Part shown: positions 54,292 through 64,000 of the stretch, one piece after another | Position numbering within the stretch: the first letter of the stretch is position 1 | Layout of the letters: each line of letters starts with the position of its first letter | Assembly (NCBI GenBank): GCA_000151295.1 | Contig: GG745331.1 | Coordinates: forward strand, 181,365 to 245,364 | Direction: 5' to 3' | Length of the DNA: 64,000 bases | From: Allomyces macrogynus ATCC 38327 | Taxonomy: Eukaryota; Blastocladiomycota; Blastocladiomycetes; Blastocladiales; Blastocladiaceae | Notes under the pieces: generated by a model | What the model saw: the letters and a program-made list of their open reading frames with translations, nothing else | Database searches by the model: none | What the model was told of the DNA's origin: nothing | Program-made: the position numbers and the translations under genes

Positions 54292-56082
54292 AGACGGAAG
54301 CCAGACTTCAAACAGGGGCGACGTTGATGACGAGTTTCCGGCCCAAGCATGGTCATGGCCTCTGTGCGACCGCGAGGACCCGCACCATCGGGTGGACAAG
54401 ATGCGGCAGAGTCGCGCGGGAGTACACGCGCACCTGTCACATCACGCTCATGTCCCGCCACCGCGCGTGGATAGTGCTGGCCGTGACGATCCGGTCCGCT
54501 CGCAGCGTCGTCAAGTGTGGAACCAAACACTCGGCGTTGCATTGCCCTGCCCGAACCCTCGTGCCCCGCCCGGTCAGAATTCGCAATAGCGCTGACCAAA
54601 TGCGAGGCTTTCTTGGTGGCCCGTCGTCTTGTTGGTGTTGTCATTTCCGTGTCGTTTGTTTCGGTGCTCTTCTGCTGTTTCCGGTCGCTGCTGCTGCCCG
54701 CCTTGCCCCATTTTTGCAATTTGTTCGTTTTCGTTTTCACACTCACGTCGCAAAGCTGGGATACGTAATCTCCACTCCAAGCCATCTTTCTGGCTTCTCT
54801 ACACCTTCCTCTTCCTATATTCAATGTTTGCTCCTGCACCCGTTTTGTCGCTGTCCGACCATCCATTTGATGCATTCTGTGCCTTGCTCAACCTCGATGA
54901 CGCATTCAGCAGCGAGGAAGTATCGACCGAGGGAAGATATGAGCCGCAGTTGGTGACCGTTCAGTACCAACCCCCACGTCGCTGATACGCGCGCGATCTC
55001 CTTCGCGTCCCTGTCCAAACCGAACCCTCGCCGACCGTCCTTCAGAGAGAAGGGCGTCAGGGCGGAAAGGAAGAGACCCTACGCGTCTACTAGTTGCGAT
55101 CAACCACCGCATCAACCGTCAAACGTTGGAGTGACTCGAAGACGCACGTTCGCGGCAACACCCAACCTGCTCGGCCCTGAGGGCGCAGGCAAATCAGCAA
55201 GCTGAAGCCGTCATCGTCAGGCCAGTCAGACCGCGTCAGCGTCATGGCATACGTTTGTACCGCGATACGACGCCCACGAGCATCGACCACTTGCTGCAAA
55301 TCTTTCTGAGGTGGGTCCCGTTGCCATCGAAGCGGCCCTGCTGCCCCGTGTCGATCAGGGAGCGGGCAGTACTGGCTGCCACCAATTGATTCGGTCTGCT
55401 ACAGGAGCGTGACATTGACGGCGCGCTGTGCGCTCACCATGGATCGAGTATGATGCTAAATTGGAAACGAAGGTTGAGTTCAAGTTGCTCTGGTATTTAC
55501 AAACCGTCGCTGGAAGCATCGCTCGATGTGCTGCTTCGTGCGGACGCGGTCCGATCTGCCCGGTTGGTCCCTCTTGCTCCAGCCAATTCGCGGCGTTGGT
55601 TGCGCGCTTGCGCGCGCTTCTGGCCAGCTCACGCTCCTCAAAAGGAAAGTCCAACACTGAAGTACTAGTCAGTACCAGTGGGGGCGCGCTATGGTGCTCT
55701 TTGGGAAGGTGACGATCCAAGGGAAGAGAGGCGTGCGCGCGGTGGAAGTCTTGCCTTGCCGATCCTGGCCAACGTCAGCCAAGGCCGCCACCATTTTGTC
55801 GTGGACTGTCGTCGTCACGGATGATCAGGCCGCCTCCTTGCCCCGCTATCCTGTCGCGATGTCGTGTATTCGTCGCCCCCGGCCGAGCTCGCCGGCGCCT
55901 ATAAACATGCGGTCCCCCACGCCCCTCTCCTTCTCTCTTCACCCCGTCCCCCGCCAATCCCCTCCGCCTTGCAGAAATACTCTCGCGCGCGCAACCCTCC
56001 TCTTTGCTCGTGACCCCGATCCATTGCTCTCGCTTGCACACGAACGCGCGGAACCGAGGGTGAAGCCGCCATCAACACGATC
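54292..56082. other. Intergenic region between expansin-like genes A and B
   Basis: About 1.8 kb. Short frames on both strands lack domains. The last 200 bp resemble the promoter of gene A (TATA, then a CT-rich leader). Confidence 0.45.
55900..55905 (+). promoter_or_regulatory. TATA box of expansin-like gene B
   Basis: TATAAA in GGCGCCTATAAACATGCGG, 183 bp before the ATG at 56083; matches the element of gene A in core and distance. Confidence 0.65.
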
Positions 56083-58779
56083 ATGCCGTCCAAGTTTTCC
56101 GCGCTCGCGCTCGTGGCCTTGACCACGGTGCTCATTGGAGCGCTCGAACAGGTTGCCGCCGCTCCAAAGCCTGTTCGATCGGGCTCGGCGCGCCTCGCGC
56201 AGTTTGATATGTCGCCGGTTTCGTCGTTGGCCAAGCGTGCTGCCGGCGATGGGACGTACTACTCGTACGTGCTTCTTTTCGAATGATGGCTGCGTGGACA
56301 CCACAAATTGAGCCTGAGACTGACTGGTCGCCGCCCCCCTTCGCTGGCCGGTGGAAATATGTAGCGTTGGTGCTGGTACGACCATTTTTTCTATTCTCGT
56401 GATTGGGGTGGAGTGGCCATCCGAACGCCGACCGACCACCAGGGACACCAATCGCTGCTGTCGTGGAGGTGCCACGCAACCGAGGGATCCTGTGGTTGCG
56501 TGATCGCATTCATGCGCGCGGTGATCCAGTGCTGGAACGTAGTGGAGCACCTTCCTGGAATAGCGCTACAGTTTGGATTGGCGTTGGCTGCAGTGGCTGC
56601 TCCGTTTTGGTTACCTGCGCGCACACGCGTGCATGATCTGATTGTTGAACTGATCCTTTGTCCCTACGCGTCTCCCACTCCTCTCCCAGGTCTTGGCGCT
56701 TGCGGTGAAATGCACTACGACGGCGAGTACGTGGTTGCGCTCAACGACAAGGACTGGTATGGGTCGCCGTGCTTTTCGTGCCTCGCCATCACGGCCAACG
56801 GGAAGGGCCCCTTGAAGGCCAAGATTGTCGACAAGTGCCCGGGCTGTGCGAGCGGCGACCTCGACCTATCGCCCGCTGTCTTCGAGTACTTCTACCCGCT
56901 GAGCGTTGGCCGTTTCCGCTTGGAATGGACGTACACGTCGTGCGGTGCTGATCCCGTGCCTCAGCCGCCGCCCGCCCCGACGTCGGTCTACACGCCCCCA
57001 CCGGCTCCAACGTCGACATACGTGCCGCCACCGGTCTCGACGTCGACCTACGTGCCCCCGCCCGTCGAAACCTCGACCTCGACGCCGCCGCCGGCCCCGA
57101 CCTCGACCTACACGCCCCCACCGGTTGAAACGCCCACCTACTCGCCACCGGCATCGACTTCCACCTACTCGCCGCCAGCCGAAACGCCGACGTACACGCC
57201 CCTGCCGTCGACCACGATCGTTAGCTCGCAATCGACCTACGCGCCGCCGCTGACCTCATCTTCCACGGACGCGCCCCTACCCACGACTACGGCCATCAAC
57301 TCGCCCGAGCCGACGCAAATCTCGTCCATCAGCGTGCCCGAGCCGACGCAAATCGCGTCCACCAGTACGCCGGTGCCTGCTCCAACTACGGCGAGCACGA
57401 CCACGGTCGCGCCGATTTCCACCATCGATCCGCCCGCCTCGACTGCAGAATCGTCGTCCACCCGGCAGGATTCGCAGATTTCGACCTACAAGCCGCTCCC
57501 CACGCAGTCGTCGACCGCGAGCCCGGCCTCCACTGCGCAGGAGACGGTTACCTCGTCCAGCCCAGTCACGACCGACTCCACCGTGTCCACCGCGTCCACC
57601 ATGTCCACCGTGTCTACCGGGCAGCAGGACGCGACCACGCCTGCTTCCCAGTCTTCTACTGTCCCGCAGCAGACTGTGACCTCGTCCACGGCGGTGTCGG
57701 TTCCCGAGTCGACGGTGACCACGGTCTCGTCGTCTGTTGAGCAGCAAACGACGATCAGCACGGTGTCGCAGTCGGCCACGGACCAGCAGATCACGACCTC
57801 ATCTTCCGCCCCCGCGCCGACCTCCACTAGCGAGCGGCAGACCGCAACCTCGTGGCCCAACGGGAATCCGGCGACGGTCTCTTCCCGTGACGCGCCAGCC
57901 CCGACCTCCTCGACGGATCAGCCGACCGTGATCGCGTCGCCTACCGCCTCGGCCTCCTCCGAACAACCAGCGCCGACGTTTACGTCCGAGTCGACCTCGT
58001 GGTCGACCACGTGGAGCTCGTCCTTCTCCACCGAGACGCAGTTCTCGACCTCGTGGTCGACCGCGTGGAGCACGTCGTGGTCCACACAGCAGCAATACAC
58101 CACCTGGTGGCCGAACGGACCAAACTGGCCGCGGCGCACGACCTCGTCGACTGCACAGCCGTCGGCAACCTACTCGGCTCCTGAGCAGCAGCCGACGTCG
58201 TCTGTGACGGACGCTCTGACGCAAAACGATGCGCCCTCGTCCACCTCGTCGGTCCCGGCTGTGACGTCGGTTTCGGGCCCCGTGCCCGTGCCCGAAATCA
58301 CGAGCTCGGCCTCGACGCTGTCCACCGTGTCTGAGCAGCCATCCGCGACGGTTCCAATCCCGACGGTCACGTCTTCGCAGCAGATCACGGAACCAGCTGC
58401 ATCAACGACCGAAACGACCGTGCGGCCGCCGGTCGTGTTGTCCACCACGTCGAGCGCCGCGCCCGTCGCGACTCCGTCGACTGACGTGACTGCTGCGACC
58501 TCGGCACCCGCCGTGACCAGCAGCGCGTCGGCGACCGTGGGGGTGCCTGTTTCGACTGCCAGCCCGGCCGCGACCAACGGCCCGGCCCCGACCAACGGCC
58601 CGGCCCCGACCAACAATGACTACTACGACTCCAAGACGGCGACGAACCCCTACCTCGAGTTCCTCACGGACCCGGTCTACTCGGCGAACCTGTCGCTCGC
58701 GCAGCGTATCGTCGCCGAGCAAATGGCCGCCGAGTGGGAGATCCAGCACCAGCGCGATCTCGGCACTCGCACGGACTAA
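56083..58779 (+). CDS. Secreted expansin-like (double-psi beta-barrel) protein B
   Basis: Tandem paralogue of gene A. Exons 56083-56264, microexon 56365-56375 (11 nt), 56690-58779; 760 aa. Signal peptide (ALALVALTTVLIGALEQVAA), Kex2 site in SSLAKR/AAGDGTYYS, then the barrel: VGAGLGACGEMHYDGEY, VVALNDKDWYG, KAKIVDKCPGC, LDLSPAVFEYF. The Ser/Thr/Pro-rich region is about twice as long as in A. It begins with repeated TSTYVPPPV-type units, and near 57990-58130 has a Trp-rich block (TSWSTTWSS, TSWSTAWSTSWS, TTWWPNGPNW) that may bind carbohydrate or self-associate. The C-terminal module (KTATNPYLEFLTDPVYSA, VAEQMAAEWEIQHQRDLG) matches A closely. Same microexon and intron positions as A, so duplication followed intron gain. 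No GPI signal is seen. Confidence 0.88.
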
Positions 58780-59758
58780 GCGCGACTGCGGGTGTTGGAT
58801 TGGTGGAGGTGATGGCGAGTAGGCACGCGCTGGTGCGAGCACGGTCGGTTGGCATAATGTGCGCAACCGCGGTTCTTTCGGCTCCACTGGCGCAGTGGCG
58901 ACGTCGCACCGTTTGTAATGGCGCGATGTTGCTCTGGTCTCGCTCTCGGATCTGACGGCGCCGACTGATCTGGTCCGGTCGCGGCGCGATGTGCGGGACC
59001 TCGCGGCGTCGAGCATGGAACCTCGCAGGCGGCATGGCCGACGTTGGTCATGGTCATGGCATCGATGGCCCTGATGGGCCCGAGCTGCCGGGTGAAGAGT
59101 GAGTCTGCTCAAGTCGCAATCCTACCGCTAGTTTGCCGTTTAACTTTCGGCTGTATTTGTTTCTCCTTGTCGCTTTTTGTTGCTGCGCTGTTGCTGCGTC
59201 GTATCGTTGCAGTGTTCCCTATCCCTTGCCCATTCTATCTGTTTTACCCACCTCCCGTTTGCATTGCAATCCAATAAATATGGCGTTTTTCCAGAAACCA
59301 ACGCGACATTTCGCTCAGGTCTTCATCGTGGTCGTATTTTGCTTTATGCGACGGCACACGATCGGCTGATTTTTGGAGTATCAAACCGCCACGACCAGCG
59401 AGAAACGACGATCAAACGAATCAAGAAGCAAGGTGGAAAACCTTCTCCACACGTTGGAGACCGCATCAAAGGTCTTCCTCCTGGTTTGTGATGCGCGTGA
59501 GTGCCACTCGCGACGAGCTCCGGAGTGCACTTGCCTATGGTGCGCACGGTGTCGTCGGTGCGATGCGACCCAAAAGAGCGCAACCAGTTTGAATCAATGG
59601 GTTCAACGCCGGATTCATTCTTGCTTTCACGAACGAACTCACGAAATCGGAGAACACACGCCAACTCCCTCCCCGCTCACATGCCACCCGCATAGAGCAA
59701 CGCGCCCGGCCCCACGACCAGCAAAACTAATAGGCAACACACCAAATCTACCCGCAAC
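58780..59758. other. Convergent 3' region between expansin B and the deubiquitinase gene
   Basis: About 980 bp, T-rich around 59130-59260, with an AATAAA at 59273-59278 that could be a polyadenylation signal for the plus-strand gene. No gene was seen. Confidence 0.45.
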
Positions 59759-62698
59759 TTAGTGTCCACGCCCACGCCCACGACCGCCGCGACCCCCACG
59801 GCCACCCCTACCACCGCGCCCCCCACGTCCGCCGCGCCCACCCCCACGCTTAAACTGCGGCCAATCCGGCCTGGACTTCGGCGATGGCGTCGGGATATTC
59901 CCCGCCCTGATCATCTGGAACGCGGCATTGAACTTATCGCGGTGTCCGCCGGTCTCGCGCATACTCGCGTCCTGCGCCTTGGCATTCGCGCGCACCTTCT
60001 TGGTCTTGCCGCGGTCGTAGTCGGCGTCGTACTTGTCGGGCCGCTTGCGCTTGCCCTGCTGGTTCTTGAGTTGCTGGTCGAGGTAAGAGCGCGCGTATCG
60101 CGCCTCCACGGCCTCGCGCACATCCTCGGGCTTGTCGACGGCAAGCGACCACGAGGACGTGCTGTCGGCCGATTTGGGGTCGAACATGACGAGCGTCTTG
60201 GCGGGTTTTCCGGACGGGGGCTTGGCCTTGATGGACTTGGCGGTCACGGCGGCGAAGGCCGCGGCGAGCGCAGGCGAGAATTTGGGCGCGGCGGTGGGCT
60301 GCGGCGCGCTCGGTGCTTCCTCGTCGTCGTCGTCCTCGTCGTCACTGCTGTCTGACTGCGGAGCGCGAGCCGTGGAAGCTTGTGCCGGCTCGTCGTCCGA
60401 GTTGTCATCGTCGCTCGAGTCCGACGAGTCTGATGCGGCCGTCTCAGGCGGTACCCTTGCGAGAGACGTCGACTTGCGCGGTACCGGTGCGGATTCCGCG
60501 TCCGAGTCCGTCTCGGGGGGCGTCACTGTGGCCGCGACTAGCGCCGCGGCCGTCTTCTTCTTCTGCTTCGGCGACACGACCACCTTCTCCTCCTCCTCCT
60601 CCTCGTCGGAACCGGCCTCGCGAAGGTCCTTGGCCGTCGCTTCAGCATCCGCCATGCGCTTAGCGAGCTTCCTCTTGACTTTCTCGACAATAACGGCCTC
60701 GACCTTAGCCTTGAGCGCGGCTCGCGGCGGCGCGTCCATGAGATCCTCGAGCGTGTCATCAGCCACAACAAGGTTGCGCTTCATCCACCGCAGCGCAAAC
60801 ATCTGCTTGTCCTGCGCCGACAGCGGGCCCTTGGTTTTGGCGTGCAGCTTGAGGGCCTTGAGGAGCCGGACCCTGTCCCTCTTCGACAGCTCGGCCACGC
60901 GCTGCATCTTGGCCGACCGCTTGCGTGCCGGTGCGGGTGCATCCGAGTCACTTCCGCTCTCGTCGTCGTCGAGATTGCGGTCACGCGGCACGGGGGACCC
61001 GGGCTCGGCGACGGCGCGCTCGGGCGACGGCGAGACAGACGGCGGCGGCGTGAGGATCCCGGCGGACTTGCCGGCCTTCCCCTTGCCCGCGGCCGCGGTC
61101 GTCAGGAACCCGCGCTCGGTCATGCGTAGATCGTCGACCGTGTAGAAGAGCAGGTAGGCATTCGCGGAGAGCACGGTACTCTGCGACACTTGGCTCACGC
61201 GCTCGTCGTTCATTTCAAACCAAATCCCGTTGGCCGCCTTGACGTACGAGTAGTAGTGCCCGCCGTGCGCGCCGCCGCTGTGCACGATCACGGCTTGCAG
61301 CTGGTAGGTGATACGCTTGCCGTTGGTTGTGGCTGATCCGGGTGCCGGTGTGCGGCTCTTCTTGCCCTTGCCGAGCGTCCCGTGGTCGCCGACCGACGCC
61401 GTCATGTAAGGCGTCAGGTTGAGTTCGGCCTCGAACGCGACTGGGCGGTTGATCTTGACGCGGCCGCGCGCGCCGTACGCGAACCGTTTGAGCTGCAGGC
61501 AAAGGACCGCGGGCGCCTGGTGGAACGTCATGCGCTTGGATGCGTTGACTTTTTGCTTGCACCTGGGATCGTGGAGCGGACCATGTCAGGTATTATCGAT
61601 CGCGGTCGTCAGAACACAACAAGCAGCAAATCGTACCCGTCACACTTCCACTCGTTGCCCGTGCACAGCACTTCCGGACTCGTGTACTTGTGCAGCGCTT
61701 CCTCGACCGAGTTGACGCCCGACGGGATCTCGAGTGCCGGGGCGAGCTCCATGCTGAACGTCTTGGACGAGTAGGGGCACCGCGGGCACCGCACGTTCGA
61801 CTGGACCCACCCGCCCATGATCTGGTGCAGCGCCGTCGTGCACTTGGACGCGTAGTCGAGCTGGAGGCTGTGGTAAGATATCGACGGCGGGGTCAATGAC
61901 TCTGCTCGCCCGAGAGATCGATCAGAAATGAAGAGACGCACGACTTGAACGGCGCCAATAGACCCGTCTCCACCTTTTCCAACAACTTGCACATGAACTC
62001 GTGCGCGTCGGCCTGCCGGTACGGCGTGAACTCGCGGCCAATCTCTACATTACCACAAGACGATCAGACACCGTTCATTCTCCCGAAGCCGCGCGTACGC
62101 CAACGTACTCTGCAACCGCTGCAAAATCTGCTTCGGGTTCACGACGCGCGTGCCGCTATGCATCGACTTGTGCAAGTCCTCGAGAATGCACAGGTAGCAC
62201 TCGCGCTTGCTCGAGCCTGCACGCACACCTCGGAGGTTAGCGCCACCTTCTCGAGGGCCGAGCGCGCGCGCCGTTTAGGACAAACGACGTACACGATGCC
62301 GAATGCGCGCGCGAGCGGAACAAGTTGGCGAGCGGCGGGAGCGACAAGAGCGCCTGCAGCGTCGAGTTGCAGTAGCACGAGTTGCCGCCATTGCGCAGAC
62401 CCGCCGCGGCTCGGGTGATCTCAATGTGTTTGAGGGCCAGCTGCGATTTCGGGAAGAGGACGCGCACGGGCACCGGTTGCCCATCGCCGACGTCGGTCGG
62501 CTCGGTGCTTGCCGGGCTGGGCGAGGTCGTAGAGCTGTTGGTGCCGGACGCGGCCGCCGAGGATTTGGTGCCAATCGGACGCGACTCCTTGAACAGGATG
62601 GGTTCGGCAAACGGGCACACGGTCTTGCGGCGGCCAGAGAGGAGCGACGTGATCCCGCTACCGCCAGATCCGCTTGGTACGGGCTGCGTGGGGCCCAT
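59759..62698 (-). CDS. Ubiquitin-specific protease, USP36/UBP10-like, with RGG tail
   Basis: Cysteine deubiquitinase of the USP family. Minus-strand exons 62698-62293, 62216-62109, 62044-61945, 61867-61637 and 61562-59759 give 882 aa. The Cys box GLRNGGNSCYCNSTLQ has catalytic C108. Following blocks are RQADAHEFMCKLLEKVE, LHQIMGGWVQSNVRCPRC with a C-x-x-C pair and a second pair later, VLCLQLKRFAYG, and the His box GGAHGGHYYSYV with H384, then NDERVS. This order and text resemble nucleolar USP36 and yeast Ubp10. The C-terminal ~450 residues are acidic/Ser-rich (SDEEEEEEKVV, DSSDDEDDDDEE) with Lys patches, ending in a run of GGRGGRG units (RGG box) typical of nucleolar RNA-binding proteins. Shares its upstream region with BRX1. 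Confidence 0.92.
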
Positions 62699-63164
62699 GG
62701 TCGTGGATTGATCGGCGGTGGGCGGAGTCTGTGTGCTTGGTGATGATGGGCGAGAGGGAGGCCGAGGAAGAGAATCCGGCTCCAGGCGGTCGAAAGGATG
62801 ATCGGGCGGTGAGGCGGCTCGAGAGCTTGGCAGTCCACCGTGGAAAAGTTGCGTGCGAAGGTCAGTGGAGTTTGCGTGGGCCCTCGCGGGCCGTTTGCCG
62901 TGACCGACAAGGCGGTGGCGACGCGGCAGCGCTGCGAACGTGCGTGTTGATTGAGCCACATGACGCGTTGCACTGTCTCGCATGCCAGCGTCTCCCACGC
63001 CTGCCGCGCTCAGGAAGCAACCGCCAACGTGACGGCACCGGACCAGGACGCACCGTCTGGGCCTGGCGATCGCCGTGGCCGTGTCGACTTGCTATCCGCA
63101 CCGTTCACGACGCACCACCACGACGTGACGCTCAGCCAGCACCACCACAACCAGCAGCAGCACG
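62699..63164. promoter_or_regulatory. Bidirectional upstream region of the deubiquitinase and BRX1
   Basis: 466 bp between divergent start codons. No TATA box was seen. Both products are predicted nucleolar, so co-regulation is plausible. Confidence 0.5.
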
Positions 63165-64000
63165 ATGAGCGACGTCTCCGACCACGACCGCGTCATGTCC
63201 GAGGCCTCCGACTTTTCCGACGAGGAGGAATTCGACGTTTCCATCGCGATGCCGATGCTCAAGTTGGGCGCCGGCAAGAAGGCGCTGCTGCAGCGAGCGG
63301 CCGCCGAGGCCGAAGAAGACGAGGAGGATGACGCGGAGGAGAACCAGGAGGACGGCGACCACGAAATGAGCGGAGACGAGGCCGACGCACAAGACGACGA
63401 CGAGGACGACGACGACGAGGAGGGCAAGGACGGACCCATCAACTGGAACCGCCGCGTGAAGCAGCGCGTGCTCGTGTGCTCGTCTCGCGGCATCAACCAT
63501 CGGTAAGCTTGCATGCGCTGCACACGCAATGCGTTACCCGTCAGGTTGCTTTTCCAGTCGCTGACTCCCGCTGCGATGGATCGACTAGGCAACGGCATCT
63601 GCTCCAGGACCTCGTCACGCTGCTCCCGCACTCGAAAAAGGAGAGCAAGCTCGACCAGAAGAAGAACCTTGGGTCCCTGAACGAGATTGCCGAACTCACG
63701 AGCTGCAACAAGGTCATCTATCTCGAGGCTCGCCGCGGCACCGACACCTACATGTGGCTGTCGCACGCACCAAATGGCCCGTCAATCAAGTTCCAGGTGC
63801 TCAACAGTACGTTAATCACACGACATGCAACTGGCGCTCTCCACCCGTCCGCTCGTCTCTTACGCACGCACGCGCACCACCCCTCTTAGTCCACACCATG
63901 GACGAGCTCAACATGACGGGCAACCACCTGAAGGGCTCGCGGCCGATCCTCTCCTTTGACGCGGCCTTTGACGCAGCGCCGCACACGCGCGTCATCGAGG
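63165..64000 (+). CDS. BRX1: Ribosome biogenesis protein BRX1 (Brix domain), cut by the window end
   Basis: Brix-family factor for 60S ribosomal subunit assembly in the nucleolus. Exons so far: 63165-63502, 63589-63806 and 63890 to the window edge. An acidic N-terminus (EEDEEDDAEENQEDGD) precedes INWNRRVKQRVLVCSSRGIN. The joins give RQRHLLQDLVTLLPHSKKES, then KKNLGSLNEIAELTSCN, WLSHAPNGPSIKFQVLN and IHTMDELNMTGNHLKGSRP, all highly conserved BRX1 text. Introns are 86 bp (donor GTAAGC) and 83 bp (donor GTACGT). The 3' part lies outside the window. Confidence 0.95.

Noticed and set aside
1..64000. tRNA and rRNA genes
   Set aside because: No convincing tRNA box A/box B pairs with a foldable cloverleaf and no rRNA core sequences were noticed; a covariance-model scan would be decisive.

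Overview
The window looks like nuclear DNA of a zoosporic (flagellated) fungus. The evidence is a GC-rich sequence, many short spliceosomal introns (mostly 63-130 bp), fungal core genes (ERG3, VMA16, UTP12, BRX1), and a homologue of the ciliary/basal-body protein SSNA1, which non-flagellated fungi normally lack. A GC-rich blastocladialean such as Allomyces would fit, but that is inference. One 100-N assembly gap lies at 29935-30034. All exon borders were placed by hand from reading frame, splice consensus and family alignment from memory; nothing was run through a search.

Layout. 1-11.2 kb: UTP12/DIP2 (minus) head-to-head with SSNA1 (plus), then ERG3 (plus), VMA16 (minus) and a cytochrome-b5-domain protein (plus). 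11.5-17.8 kb: three tandem OMA1-type M48 metallopeptidase copies, of which the middle one is a pseudogene. 17.8-24.2 kb: a gene-poor stretch with an EF-hand scrap, a decayed minus-strand gene and a WDR53-like gene with frame breaks. 24.9-26.9 kb: a GATA factor. 27.66-29.51 kb: a block almost devoid of CpG with a decayed minus-strand reading frame. 30-31 kb: an SH3 protein cut by the gap. 31.7-34.6 kb: a PX-RhoGAP protein. 36.1-37.7 kb: a heat-shock-factor-type DNA-binding protein. 38-42.6 kb: three paralogous C2-domain proteins (minus), one carrying an ISG12/IFI6-like frame inside an intron. 43.4-51.3 kb: a very long glycogenin-like protein with seven copies of an unfamiliar repeat and a C-terminal membrane anchor. 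52.5-58.8 kb: two paralogous secreted expansin-like proteins. 59.8-64 kb: a USP36/UBP10-type deubiquitinase head-to-head with BRX1, which runs off the window.

Themes. Three genes serve the nucleolus and ribosome assembly (UTP12, the RGG-tailed deubiquitinase, BRX1). Several genes suit zoosporic or filamentous growth (SSNA1, PX-RhoGAP, cell-wall expansins). Tandem duplication is prominent (OMA1 x3, C2 x3, expansin x2). Across the window most 5' splice sites have C at intron position +4 (GTRCG rather than GTRAG).
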